DNA from: Carnobacterium divergens DSM 20623
GTDB lineage: Bacteria; Bacillota; Bacilli; Lactobacillales; Carnobacteriaceae
Assembly: GCF_000744255.1 (NCBI RefSeq)
Contig: NZ_JQLO01000001.1
Span: 496,001-560,000, forward strand
DNA: 64,000 bases
Direction: 5' to 3'
The stretch's first letter is position 1. Every line of letters begins with the position of its first letter. Both the position numbers and the translations under genes were made by a program. A model generated the notes under the pieces. That model worked only from the letters and a program-made list of their open reading frames with translations, had not been told where the DNA came from and searched no databases. Shown piece after piece: positions 8,234 through 15,698 of the stretch.

Positions 8234-8275
8234 AGCCTTATAGTGAAACACGAATATTTCTCACTCTTAAGTGTC
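8204..8275 (-). ncRNA. Candidate riboswitch-like leader RNA of yitT
   Basis: On the minus strand an outer stem GACAC/GTGTC (8271-8275 with 8204-8208) encloses two hairpins. One is AGTGA/TCACT (8261-8265 with 8242-8246); the other is the nine-pair stem at 8208-8233. The GTGTT of the first loop can pair with AACGC of the second loop, giving a three-way junction with kissing loops. The outer 3' arm runs into the T-rich tract. A good promoter lies just upstream. I cannot match it to a known riboswitch class. Confidence 0.5.
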
Positions 8276-8300
8276 GTTTTACGTAACATCAATTAGTGAA

Positions 8301-8329
8301 AATATAGCATAAAACAGTTTAATAGGCAA
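8301..8329 (-). promoter_or_regulatory. yitT promoter
   Basis: On the minus strand TTGCCT (8324-8329), a 17-base spacer and TATATT (8301-8306). Transcription would start just upstream of the folded leader. Confidence 0.65.
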
Positions 8330-8341
8330 GGGGACGATTGA

Positions 8342-9334
8342 TTAAAACAGAAGTAAAATCAGCGCCATAGCAAGCAAAACTTGTACCGTTCCAAGAGTCA
8401 AACCATAGACAATCAAGCGGTTGCCTTGTTTTAATAAATGACTAAAATTTAAGCGTAAGCCAATTCCTGCAAGGGCAATAATTTCAAACCAACTACTGAT
8501 GCTATGCATCAAAGAGCTTGCAAATTCAGGGATAAAACCAATACTGCGAAAGAAGCAAACTATAAAAAAACCAATTACATACCAAGGAATCTTCACCATT
8601 TTTTTTGAGGATTGCTTTTGAATCGTTGTAGTTGTTTTTTGTTTGTAGTGTCCAAAAGCGTAAACAACGACAACTAAAAATAAAATCCGAACAATTTTAA
8701 AAATCGTTGCCATTGCTAAAATTTCAGGATTAACCATGCTGCCACTAGCAACTACTTGGCCAACAGATTGTAAAACGCCACCAATTAAAGCTGAGCTTTT
8801 TAAGGTATCTTGCTGATACAAGAAGAGACTGATTAATGGCAAAATTAACATTAAAACAGTTCCCATTAAATTCACAATAGTAATTGTCAGGCCTCGATCT
8901 TCTTCGTTAGCATCAATGACAGGAGCAGTAGAAGCGATTGCTGATGAGCCACATACTGCATTTCCACTAGCCATTAATAGTCGAATGTTTTGTGAAAAAG
9001 CGAGTTTCCTCCCTAAATAGATCGCTGCAAAAATCGTTCCAGTCATTTGAAGCATAATAAATAAAAGACCATGTCCACCTAATAATGAAATTGTTTGAAA
9101 GGTAATCGTGCCGCCAAGTAGCACGATGGAATAAGCTAACAAATTACTTTCTGAAAATTTTGTACCATTTGCATAAATTGAACTTTTAAAAAAAGTATTC
9201 CCTAAAAAAATACCAATTAAAATCGCAAATGTTGCAGCCCCTAAGCTAGGGAAAATAAGAGCAATTCCTTTACTGATTAAAGCAACGCAACTGGCTAACA
9301 ATAGCCCAGGGAAATAAGATTTGATTGTATTCAT
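8342..9334 (-). CDS. YeiH-family (UPF0324) putative sulfate/anion exporter
   Basis: This 330-residue membrane protein has about ten hydrophobic spans. Typical family blocks are ILIGIFLGNTFF, ASGNAVCGSSAIASTAPVI, IVNLMGTVLMLILPLI and GVLQSVGQVVASG. The family is annotated as putative sulfate exporters; substrate evidence is thin. It diverges from a LysR-type regulator gene, the same arrangement as yeiH/yeiE in enterobacteria, which supports regulation by that neighbour. The ribosome site (AAAGGAG) is about 12 bases before the ATG, slightly far. Confidence 0.88.
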   Translation of the reverse strand: MNTIKSYFPGLLLASCVALISKGIALIFPSLGAATFAILIGIFLGNTFFKSSIYANGTKFSESNLLAYSIVLLGGTITFQTISLLGGHGLLFIMLQMTGTIFAAIYLGRKLAFSQNIRLLMASGNAVCGSSAIASTAPVIDANEEDRGLTITIVNLMGTVLMLILPLISLFLYQQDTLKSSALIGGVLQSVGQVVASGSMVNPEILAMATIFKIVRILFLVVVVYAFGHYKQKTTTTIQKQSSKKMVKIPWYVIGFFIVCFFRSIGFIPEFASSLMHSISSWFEIIALAGIGLRLNFSHLLKQGNRLIVYGLTLGTVQVLLAMALILLLF

Positions 9335-9366
9335 TTACTATACAGCTCCTTTAATCTAATGACTAA

Positions 9367-9418
9367 AGTATACGGGATATGGTATTATTATGGAAATAGT
9401 TATTTTAAATGATTTCAA
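9367..9418. promoter_or_regulatory. yeiH promoter and LysR-type operator region
   Basis: A minus-strand promoter (TTCCAT at 9390-9395, 17-base spacer, TATACT at 9367-9372) overlaps an imperfect dyad TGGAAAT...ATTTCAA (9391-9418). This is the usual arrangement of a LysR-type autoregulated divergent promoter. Confidence 0.45.
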
Positions 9419-9450
9419 TTACTTTTTTTTATGGAAAGGGTTAAAAAAAC

Positions 9451-10266
9451 ATGTTCAAATTTTTAGAGACCTATAAAGTTGTTTATGAAGAACTAAATTT
9501 TACCGTTGCAGCTGAGAAGCTGTTTATTTCCCAACCTACTGTTTCCACTCAAATTCACAAACTAGAAGAGATAGTTGGAGCGCCGCTCTTTGTTCGCAAT
9601 GGTCGAACAGAAATGAGCCCAACTGAAAGTGGCAAATTATTTTATATTCAATGTAAGGAAATGCTGGAACTGTGGGAAGATTCGATTCACGAAGTCCAGT
9701 CTTTAAAAGGTATTTTACGAACGACGTGTAAAATTGGCGCTTCTCATACGATTGCTGTTCATTATTTGCCAGCGATTTTAAAGGATATTCAAGAACAATT
9801 TCCATTAGTTGATTTTGAAGTCTATCTAAGCAATTCAGAGGATGTTTTAAAAAAAGTTGAAACACGAATGTGGGATTTTGGTTTTATTGAAGCCGCTCTT
9901 ACCACAACGGAATTAGAGCGAGTTCCTTTTCTAAAAGATGAATTAGTAGTAGCTGGTAAAAAAGAGGAGACCTTGTGGCTCGTTAGAGAAAAAGGATCTG
10001 GCATCCATCATTTTACGATGGATTATTTCGACACATACAATATTCAGCCACAACAAAAAATGATTATTGAAAGCAACGAAATGATCATAAAATTATTAGA
10101 AAAAGGCATTGGGAAAACACTCATATCTAAGCAAGCAGTAGGAAATATTCCCTTTGAATCCCTCAAAGAACCGTTAGAAAGGGAGCTGTATTTAATCAAA
10201 CCCAAACAACAAAATAAAGTCCTTCAACAAGTAGTAGAGGCATTTTTTAACGCATTAAATAAATAA
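9451..10266 (+). CDS. LysR-family transcriptional regulator of yeiH
   Basis: This 271-residue protein has an N-terminal winged HTH (NFTVAAEKLFISQPTVSTQI, about residues 16-35) and a substrate-binding periplasmic-protein-like domain from about residue 85. It is slightly shorter than typical 290-300 residue members but reads through without damage. AAAGGG precedes the ATG. Divergence from yeiH suggests it is the YeiE/CysB-like activator of that exporter; this is inferred from position. The inducer is unknown. Confidence 0.88.
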   Translation: MFKFLETYKVVYEELNFTVAAEKLFISQPTVSTQIHKLEEIVGAPLFVRNGRTEMSPTESGKLFYIQCKEMLELWEDSIHEVQSLKGILRTTCKIGASHTIAVHYLPAILKDIQEQFPLVDFEVYLSNSEDVLKKVETRMWDFGFIEAALTTTELERVPFLKDELVVAGKKEETLWLVREKGSGIHHFTMDYFDTYNIQPQQKMIIESNEMIIKLLEKGIGKTLISKQAVGNIPFESLKEPLERELYLIKPKQQNKVLQQVVEAFFNALNK

Positions 10267-10285
10267 AAATTTAGGAGGGGAATCA

Positions 10286-10720
10286 ATGGAAATACGTGAA
10301 ATGCAACAACAAGATGAGCAATCAATCAATCGATTGTTAAATCAGTTAGGCTACCCAATGACTGTGGAAGAAACAGCAAGTCGACTAACTAAAATCAAAA
10401 AAGATAAAACCAACGGTACAACCATTATAGTAGCCGAAGCGAGTAATGGAGAAATTTTAGGTTTTGCCCAGTGGCTAGTATTAGATTCTTTGTTATTTGA
10501 ACCGCTAACGTATTTAATCGCTTTAGTAGTAGATGAAAATAGCCGTTCAAAAGGAATTGGCAGTCAGTTGTTACAACGCGTGGAGGAATGGAGTAAAGAT
10601 CATGGAATGGATGGAGTGATTCTGCATTCTGGTGTTGAACGTCACAAGGCTCATTGTTTTTATGAAAAATCAGGTTATCAAATTCGAAAAGAACAGAAAA
10701 ATATTTTAAAGCTATTTTAA
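10286..10720 (+). CDS. GNAT-family N-acetyltransferase
   Basis: This 144-residue single-domain acetyltransferase carries the acetyl-CoA pyrophosphate-binding motif SRSKGIGSQLLQRVEEW (about residues 90-106) and the C-terminal CFYEKSGYQIRKEQK typical of the fold. The acceptor substrate cannot be inferred. AGGAGGGG precedes the ATG, 19 bases after the LysR gene stop, so the two may be co-transcribed. Confidence 0.88.
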   Translation: MEIREMQQQDEQSINRLLNQLGYPMTVEETASRLTKIKKDKTNGTTIIVAEASNGEILGFAQWLVLDSLLFEPLTYLIALVVDENSRSKGIGSQLLQRVEEWSKDHGMDGVILHSGVERHKAHCFYEKSGYQIRKEQKNILKLF

Positions 10721-10746
10721 ACTATAAAAGCGGAAAAGGATGTTGA

Positions 10747-10839
10747 ATGAAGAAAGAAAAAACCAGAGTAATCATGGATTTAGAAAATCAAAAAAAAAGA
10801 TCATTTATAAAAAGGCTATCTAAAAAACTTTATTTTTAG
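10747..10839 (+). CDS. Possible 30-residue basic peptide
   Basis: A short frame encodes a Lys-rich peptide beginning MKKEKTRVIMDLENQ and ending LSKKLYF. AAAGGA lies six bases before the ATG. The stop codon is inside the terminator hairpin that follows the GNAT gene. It may be a chance frame in AT-rich spacer DNA. Confidence 0.2.
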   Translation: MKKEKTRVIMDLENQKKRSFIKRLSKKLYF

Positions 10840-10850
10840 ATAGCTTAAAT
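10814..10850 (+). terminator. Terminator after the LysR/GNAT pair
   Basis: GCTATCTAAAAA pairs perfectly with TTTTTAGATAGC. The following T-tract (TTAAATTAT) is weak. Confidence 0.6.
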
Positions 10851-10894
10851 TATCCTACTTTTTCAGCAGCCTTCCTAACAACTAGATGGTATTT

Positions 10895-10924
10895 TTGTAC
10901 ATTTAAAACTGTAACCGCTATAAT
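10895..10924 (+). promoter_or_regulatory. Promoter of the universal stress protein gene
   Basis: TTGTAC, an 18-base spacer and a perfect TATAAT end 23 bases before the start codon. Confidence 0.6.
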
Positions 10925-10947
10925 AAAGAAAAGGGGAGGCGAAGAAA

Positions 10948-11394
10948 ATGGAAAATGAATATCGACGTATCTTAGTAGCGGTGGACGGATCGGAGCAATC
11001 GAAGCATGCGTTTTATAAAGCGGTAGAAGTTGCTAAACGAAATAATGCAGAGTTAGTTATTGTGCAAGTCTTAGATGATAATAAGGGGTTAAACAATATC
11101 ACTCAAAATCTCAAAGAATTTGCTTATGTATTAAATATTGAAGAACAAAAAATTGAAGAGAATTTATCTGATTTATCAAGTAAAGCAAAAAAAGAGCTGA
11201 ACCATGTTCGGAGTATATTCAAAATTGGAAGTCCAAAAAAATTAATTGCCACCCATATCCCTGAAAAAGAAAATATCGACTTAATTATTGTAGGTGCTAC
11301 AGGTAAAAATGCAGTTGAGCTTGTTCTAGTGGGTTCGGTATCAAGTTATGTAGTAACCCATGCGTTATGTGATGTGCTAGTGGTACGTAAATAA
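10948..11394 (+). CDS. Universal stress protein, UspA family
   Basis: This 148-residue single-domain protein has the N-terminal ILVAVDGSEQSKHAFYKAVEVAK and the C-terminal ATP-binding loop VGATGKNAVELVLVGSVS, close to G-2x-G-9x-G(S/T). It is probably an ATP-binding dimer involved in stress survival. AGGGGAGGCG precedes the ATG. It is monocistronic, with its own promoter and terminator. Confidence 0.93.
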   Translation: MENEYRRILVAVDGSEQSKHAFYKAVEVAKRNNAELVIVQVLDDNKGLNNITQNLKEFAYVLNIEEQKIEENLSDLSSKAKKELNHVRSIFKIGSPKKLIATHIPEKENIDLIIVGATGKNAVELVLVGSVSSYVVTHALCDVLVVRK

Positions 11395-11435
11395 GTTAGG
11401 AAAATGTGTGCTAAGTTTATATCAATCTAATGTCT

Positions 11436-11466
11436 GCCCCTCTACGTTGTTGTAGAGGGCTTTTTT
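11436..11466 (+). terminator. Terminator after usp
   Basis: GCCCCTCTAC pairs with GTAGAGGGC and is followed by six T's. Confidence 0.88.
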
Positions 11467-11470
11467 GTAT

Positions 11471-11501
11471 TAAAAAGACCACCTATTTTCTTAATAGGTG
11501 G
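11471..11501 (-). terminator. Hairpin with a T-rich side on the minus strand
   Basis: CCACCTATT/AATAGGTGG is a perfect nine-base stem. Only the minus-strand side has a T-rich tail (CTTTTTA). It would stop transcription entering from the comG side. No minus-strand gene is seen here. Confidence 0.4.
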
Positions 11502-11595
11502 CATACATAATCAATTTTGATTCATTCGTTCCCGAAGCTGTCAAATACATATCGTTGTCTCTATTTTTATTAAAAAAAATGAAGCATGACAAATT

Positions 11596-11603
11596 TGCGA
11601 ATA
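11596..11603 (+). promoter_or_regulatory. Cin-box-like element before comGA
   Basis: TGCGAATA differs at one base from the streptococcal/lactococcal competence box TACGAATA recognised by ComX/SigX. It lies 28 bases before the comGA ATG, a suitable distance for a -10 element. This is suggestive only. Confidence 0.35.
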
Positions 11604-11631
11604 CTATTAATGAGTAGGAAAGGAGGGAATA

Positions 11632-12702
11632 ATGAGTGAATCGATTGAAGAATTTGCAAAACATTTGATTAAAAATTTAGCAAAAAGAGGCGCAAGTGAT
11701 ATCCATATCTTGCCGACAAGGAACCGTTATCGTATTTACTTTAGAACAAGTAACGAACTAATTGAATGGCAAAAAGTAACTATAGAGTTAGGCTCCCGTT
11801 TGATAGCGTATTTTAAATTTTTAGCCAATATGGAGGTCAGTGAAAAACGTAAACCACAAAGTGGCGCAGCTGAACTTGAAATAGGAGAACTACAAAAATC
11901 ATTACGTTTTTCAACGATCACAAACTTTAATTATCAAGAGTCAATGGTGATTCGTCTATTACTGAGTAAACAAGACTGCAAATTAGAAGAAACAACCTTT
12001 TTCCCAAAAGCGATTGGAGAACTGCAGCAATTAGTATCAGCCAAAAGTGGTTTAATTTTATTTTCAGGTCCGGTAAGTTCAGGAAAAACGACGACAATGT
12101 ATCATTTAGTCAAAGAACAAGTCGATAAAAAGCAAAGTCAAGTTATTACGATAGAAGACCCTGTGGAAATAGAACAACCAGAATTTCTTCAAACTCAGCT
12201 TAACGAAGAAGCCGGTATTACCTATGAAGTGATTTTAAAAGCAAGCTTAAGGCATCATCCGGATATTTTGATTGTGGGAGAAATTAGAGATAGTCAAACC
12301 GCTAAAAATGTTCTACGTGGCGCGTTAACTGGGCATTTAATTTTAGCGAGCATTCATGCAAAAGATACAGAAGGGGTTCTTTTAAGAATGTTAGAATTAG
12401 GTGTTAGCTTGTTGCAGTTGCAACAAGTATTATTGGCGGTTGTAAGCCAACGATTGATTGCGAAAAAATGTTCATTATGTAAGGGGAATTGTCACTTTTT
12501 TTGTACCCATTTTCCTCATGATCATAAAAAAGCAACATTATACGAAATTTTATCTTATCAACTATTAGAAAAAAGACTACAAGAGCTTCAAGAAGAAATT
12601 TTTAATCGAAAACAAACTAATGGATTTAATGAAGTGTTAAGAAAGGCTTATGCGTATGGATATATTACAAAAGAAAGCTATCAGCAATTTCAAATTAGAT
12701 AA
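11632..12702 (+). CDS. comGA: ComGA competence pseudopilus assembly ATPase
   Basis: This 356-residue secretion ATPase (GspE/PilB superfamily) powers the DNA-uptake pseudopilus at the inner face of the membrane. Walker A is GPVSSGKTT (about residues 146-154), followed by ITIEDPVE (Asp box), LRHHPDILIVGEIRD (Walker B) and a His box at GHLILASIHA. A Cys pattern CSLCKGNCHFFC near residue 280 resembles the zinc-binding C-terminal element. AAGGAGGG precedes the ATG. It is first in an operon of seven tightly packed genes. Confidence 0.95.
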   Translation: MSESIEEFAKHLIKNLAKRGASDIHILPTRNRYRIYFRTSNELIEWQKVTIELGSRLIAYFKFLANMEVSEKRKPQSGAAELEIGELQKSLRFSTITNFNYQESMVIRLLLSKQDCKLEETTFFPKAIGELQQLVSAKSGLILFSGPVSSGKTTTMYHLVKEQVDKKQSQVITIEDPVEIEQPEFLQTQLNEEAGITYEVILKASLRHHPDILIVGEIRDSQTAKNVLRGALTGHLILASIHAKDTEGVLLRMLELGVSLLQLQQVLLAVVSQRLIAKKCSLCKGNCHFFCTHFPHDHKKATLYEILSYQLLEKRLQELQEEIFNRKQTNGFNEVLRKAYAYGYITKESYQQFQIR

Positions 12703-13726
12703 AAAATTTACTGAAAAAAGAAAAGCCTATTTCTTAATAAAAACGGGATTATTAATAGAAGAGGGATTTACTCTTAAAGAAGCCTTAGTATTTTTAAAAA
12801 TGATTATGCCAAAAGAAAAAGTGTTGATTCAACGTATCATAACTGGACTAGGAGAAGGACATGAATTTCATCAACTTTTAAAAGAAAAAAATTTTAATCA
12901 ACAAATTACAACTCAACTTTATTTAGCACAAGTTCATGGTGCGTTTGGTCGAACCTTATTGACAACAGGAAAGACTATAGAAGAAAAAATAACACAACAA
13001 CAAAAATTAAAGAAAATTCTTAGTTACCCTTTGTTATTAATGGGGTTGATGATAGGAATTGTTTTAGCAATGAGAATTTTATTACTGCCGCATTTTGAAC
13101 AATTATTTCAACAGCAAAATACGCAAGAAGTTTCTTTTATTAGTCGGTTTTCAATTGGTTTGATTCTGCATTTTCCCTCGATTTTTATTTATTTTGTTTT
13201 AGGAGGTAGCTTGATTTGGTTTGTATTAAATAGACGTCTCGCTCAATTATCTGCAATAAAAAAAACGACCTTTTTCACTTATGTGCCTTTTTTAAGGAAG
13301 ATGGTTAAACATTACTATACTGCCTATTTTAGTATTGAATGGAGCCATTTATTTAAAAGTGGCTGTTCAATGCAAGAAATCATTCAGTTAATGAAGCAGA
13401 AAGAAACACTGCCTTTAATGCAAGAATTAGCGGTGATAATGGAAGAGGAATTATCACAAGGGAAAAAATTTAATGAAATTTTCAACCAGTTTGCTTTTTT
13501 TAACCAAGAAATAAGCTTTATCGTCTTTCATGGCGAAACAACGAGTAAATTGGGAGCGGAACTGACTATTTATGGACAAGATTGTCAAAAAGAACTTCTT
13601 GAAAAATTAGAAAAAGGCTTAAATTGGATTCAACCACTGATTTTTATGATTGTCGCTTTTTTCATTTTATGTGTTTACCTAGCACTACTTTTACCAATGT
13701 TTACAATGATGGAGGGAATTGGATGA
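12656..13726 (+). CDS. comGB: ComGB polytopic pseudopilus platform protein
   Basis: This protein of about 356 residues belongs to the GspF/PilC family. It has two cytoplasmic helical domains and hydrophobic spans near residues 125-145, 170-190 and 325-350. It anchors the pseudopilus and couples it to ComGA. The start overlaps the end of comGA by 47 bases. The ATG at 12656 is preferred over the one at 12650 because GAAAGG is then nine bases away rather than three. The C-terminal FMIVAFFILCVYLALLLPMF matches the family ending. Confidence 0.92.
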   Translation: MDILQKKAISNFKLDKKFTEKRKAYFLIKTGLLIEEGFTLKEALVFLKMIMPKEKVLIQRIITGLGEGHEFHQLLKEKNFNQQITTQLYLAQVHGAFGRTLLTTGKTIEEKITQQQKLKKILSYPLLLMGLMIGIVLAMRILLLPHFEQLFQQQNTQEVSFISRFSIGLILHFPSIFIYFVLGGSLIWFVLNRRLAQLSAIKKTTFFTYVPFLRKMVKHYYTAYFSIEWSHLFKSGCSMQEIIQLMKQKETLPLMQELAVIMEEELSQGKKFNEIFNQFAFFNQEISFIVFHGETTSKLGAELTIYGQDCQKELLEKLEKGLNWIQPLIFMIVAFFILCVYLALLLPMFTMMEGIG

Positions 13727-14040
13727 AGAAAAAACTATTAAACAACAACGGATTTACTTTAGTGGAAATGATTCTGGTTTTATTTGTGATTTCGGTGTTG
13801 CTCATTCTCGTAATACCTAATGTGACAAAACAAAAAGAAAAAATTGATCATCAAGGAACAGATGCACTCGTGACCGTTGTTGAAACGCAAATTGAACTGT
13901 ATCAATTAGAAAAAGGAAATGTGGAATCCGTTACTTTTGAAATGTTAGAAAAAGCAGGCTATTTGAAAAATAAACAGGTGAAAAATGCCAAAGATAAAGG
14001 GATTAAAATTAATGGGACAGCTGTTAGTGGACCACCTTAA
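13723..14040 (+). CDS. comGC: ComGC major pseudopilin
   Basis: This 105-residue prepilin has a short basic leader and the class III cleavage motif NNNGFTLVEM, with Glu at +5 of the mature chain, followed by one hydrophobic helix. ComGC is the major structural subunit of the uptake pilus after processing by ComC. The ATG at 13723 overlaps the comGB stop as ATGA, with GGAGGG just before it. The prepilin peptidase gene is not in this window. Confidence 0.95.
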   Translation: MKKKLLNNNGFTLVEMILVLFVISVLLILVIPNVTKQKEKIDHQGTDALVTVVETQIELYQLEKGNVESVTFEMLEKAGYLKNKQVKNAKDKGIKINGTAVSGPP

Positions 14041-14482
14041 AAAAACCAATCAGGGGTTCACTTTATTAGAAACCGTACTTGTTTTAATTGTCTCAAGTAT
14101 AGTGTTATTGATGCCGACACTTATCGCTAAGTCAGTTATAGAAGAAGTAAAACGCAATCTATTTTTTGAAGAATTTCAAAGTAAATTGACAAGTATGCAA
14201 ACCGTAGCGTTACTTTCTAATGAGCGAGCGAAAATTACTGTTTTAAAAGCTGGGAAGATTAAGTATGAAATGGAGGGGCAACCAGCACATCGTTTAAATA
14301 AAGCACTTTTTTTACCTGAAAAGCTGACGACACCAACAGATAAGTTTTTTTACTTTAATTCAGGAACGGGCAATGTATCTAGTTTTAGTACAATTTATTT
14401 TAATAGTAGCAAAAAGCAATATCAATTTAAATTTCAAATTGGAAGTGGGCGTTATTTTTTTGAAGTATTGGAGAATGAATGA
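14012..14482 (+). CDS. comGD: ComGD minor pseudopilin
   Basis: This protein of about 156 residues has leader MGQLLVDHLKKTNQ, cleavage motif GFTLLET and a hydrophobic helix. The ATG at 14012 is chosen because AAAGGG lies about ten bases upstream; an ATG at 13985 in the same frame has no such site. It overlaps comGC by 29 bases. The C-terminal part is a small beta-rich domain typical of minor pseudopilins. Confidence 0.88.
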   Translation: MGQLLVDHLKKTNQGFTLLETVLVLIVSSIVLLMPTLIAKSVIEEVKRNLFFEEFQSKLTSMQTVALLSNERAKITVLKAGKIKYEMEGQPAHRLNKALFLPEKLTTPTDKFFYFNSGTGNVSSFSTIYFNSSKKQYQFKFQIGSGRYFFEVLENE

Positions 14483-14783
14483 GGGCTATTTGTTAGTTGA
14501 AGGATTAATCACATTTTTATTGATTACGATTGGCATTTTGGTTTATTTGCCAATCGTAATTGGCTTCTTAAACCATATTCAAGAGCAAAAACTAGAAGTA
14601 GAAGCTAGTAGAATTTTATATGAGCAAACTCAACAGATGTCAGAAACAGGTGTTTGGAAATCCGGCAGCCATGAATGGGAGATTAAACTATTGGAAAATA
14701 AAGGATTAGGAGGAATTAAAGTTGTTGATAAAGCGACTCACTTGTCTAAAGAAGAAGTACTACTTCACACAAACTTTGACTAA
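14475..14783 (+). CDS. comGE: ComGE minor pseudopilin
   Basis: This 102-residue protein begins MNEGYLLVEG, a degenerate prepilin motif that keeps Gly before the cleavage site and Glu at +5. The helix TFLLITIGILVYLPIVIGF follows. The start overlaps the end of comGD, and TTGGAG lies just before it. Identity rests mainly on operon position and size, as ComGE proteins are poorly conserved. Confidence 0.8.
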   Translation: MNEGYLLVEGLITFLLITIGILVYLPIVIGFLNHIQEQKLEVEASRILYEQTQQMSETGVWKSGSHEWEIKLLENKGLGGIKVVDKATHLSKEEVLLHTNFD

Positions 14784-15213
14784 TCAAAAGGGCTTTACGT
14801 TAATTGAAACGCTTTGCGCCCTTTTTATCTTAGTTTTAAGTATCTCTCTTCTTTCAATCGGTGTGAGCCAATTTCAATTGATTCGAAGGCAAACTTTTCA
14901 AGACCGCCAATTGGAATGGCATTTGTTTTTAAATCAATTAGAAAAAGAATGGCAAAATCAAATCGTAATTAAAGTAACGCAAGATAACATTCAAACTGAA
15001 AATGCCAAAGGTAGGATTAGCTACTATGAAAATTATCAGAAGATGGTTCGCAAAAGAACGAGTAAAGGCGGGCATCAACCACTTTTAATAAAAGTTGAAA
15101 GTCTGACATTTCAAAAAAAAGCCAATTCAATTGTTCTTGAAGTTCAATTTGAAAATCAAGAAAGGTATCGAAATCAACTTCCAGCTTGTTTTAAAGAGGA
15201 GCTGAAACAATGA
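14722..15213 (+). CDS. comGF: ComGF minor pseudopilin
   Basis: This 163-residue protein has the motif TNQKGFTLIETLCALFIL and a basic, beta-rich C-terminal domain with VRKRTSKGGHQPLL, typical of ComGF. The TTG at 14722 is supported by GGAGG eight bases upstream, which lies inside comGE. The overlap with comGE is 62 bases. It would join the initiating tip complex of the pseudopilus. Confidence 0.88.
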   Translation: MLIKRLTCLKKKYYFTQTLTNQKGFTLIETLCALFILVLSISLLSIGVSQFQLIRRQTFQDRQLEWHLFLNQLEKEWQNQIVIKVTQDNIQTENAKGRISYYENYQKMVRKRTSKGGHQPLLIKVESLTFQKKANSIVLEVQFENQERYRNQLPACFKEELKQ

Positions 15214-15545
15214 ATCAAAAAGGTGCCTTACTCCCAACAGCATTAGTTTTTCTAATCCTTCTTACTTTATTATTACTAGGAACTTTGAAAATCTATCAAA
15301 ATCAATTCGAACAATTACAGGTGACGAAAGATCACTATCAAGCTAAAACGATGATTTCTTTAACTAAAAAAAAGTTAAAAGAAGAAAGTCATGAAAATTG
15401 GACAAAGGGGAAATTTGTATTTCAGTCTGGAGAAGTAGAGATAGTAAAACAAGATGCCTATCAATTTGCTGTACAAACTACATTGAAAAATAGCTATCAA
15501 GAAAAAGAAAATATTCAATTTTCAGAAAAAGAGCAACCCAATTAA
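15210..15545 (+). CDS. comGG: ComGG minor pseudopilin-like protein
   Basis: This 111-residue protein starts MNQKGALLPTALVFLILLTLLLLG. It is a prepilin-like leader and helix, but without the conserved Glu at +5. It overlaps comGF by four bases (ATGA). Position, size and topology identify it as ComGG, the last gene of the operon. No methyltransferase or ackA gene follows, unlike in many streptococci and enterococci. Confidence 0.78.
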   Translation: MNQKGALLPTALVFLILLTLLLLGTLKIYQNQFEQLQVTKDHYQAKTMISLTKKKLKEESHENWTKGKFVFQSGEVEIVKQDAYQFAVQTTLKNSYQEKENIQFSEKEQPN

Positions 15546-15562
15546 ATGGTTGCTCTTTTTTA
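15526..15562 (+). terminator. Terminator of the comG operon
   Basis: AAAAAGAGCAACC pairs with GGTTGCTCTTTTT. The left arm lies within the end of comGG. Confidence 0.85.
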
Positions 15563-15596
15563 TTGCTGTAAATGACTAGAATAAGTAGAATATTCG

Positions 15597-15625
15597 TTGT
15601 AATCAGACGGGTTTCACGATATAAT
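15597..15625 (+). promoter_or_regulatory. Promoter of the pepP gene
   Basis: TTGTAA, a 17-base spacer and a perfect TATAAT. Confidence 0.65.
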
Positions 15626-15698
15626 AAAATGAATTGTATAAATTTGTATGGGACGAAAGAGTACCATTTAAATAAAAAAGATTTGGGAGGGAACGTCA

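Noticed and set aside
9536-9865. 109-codon minus-strand frame inside the LysR gene
   Set aside because: Shadow frame without ribosome site or family resemblance.
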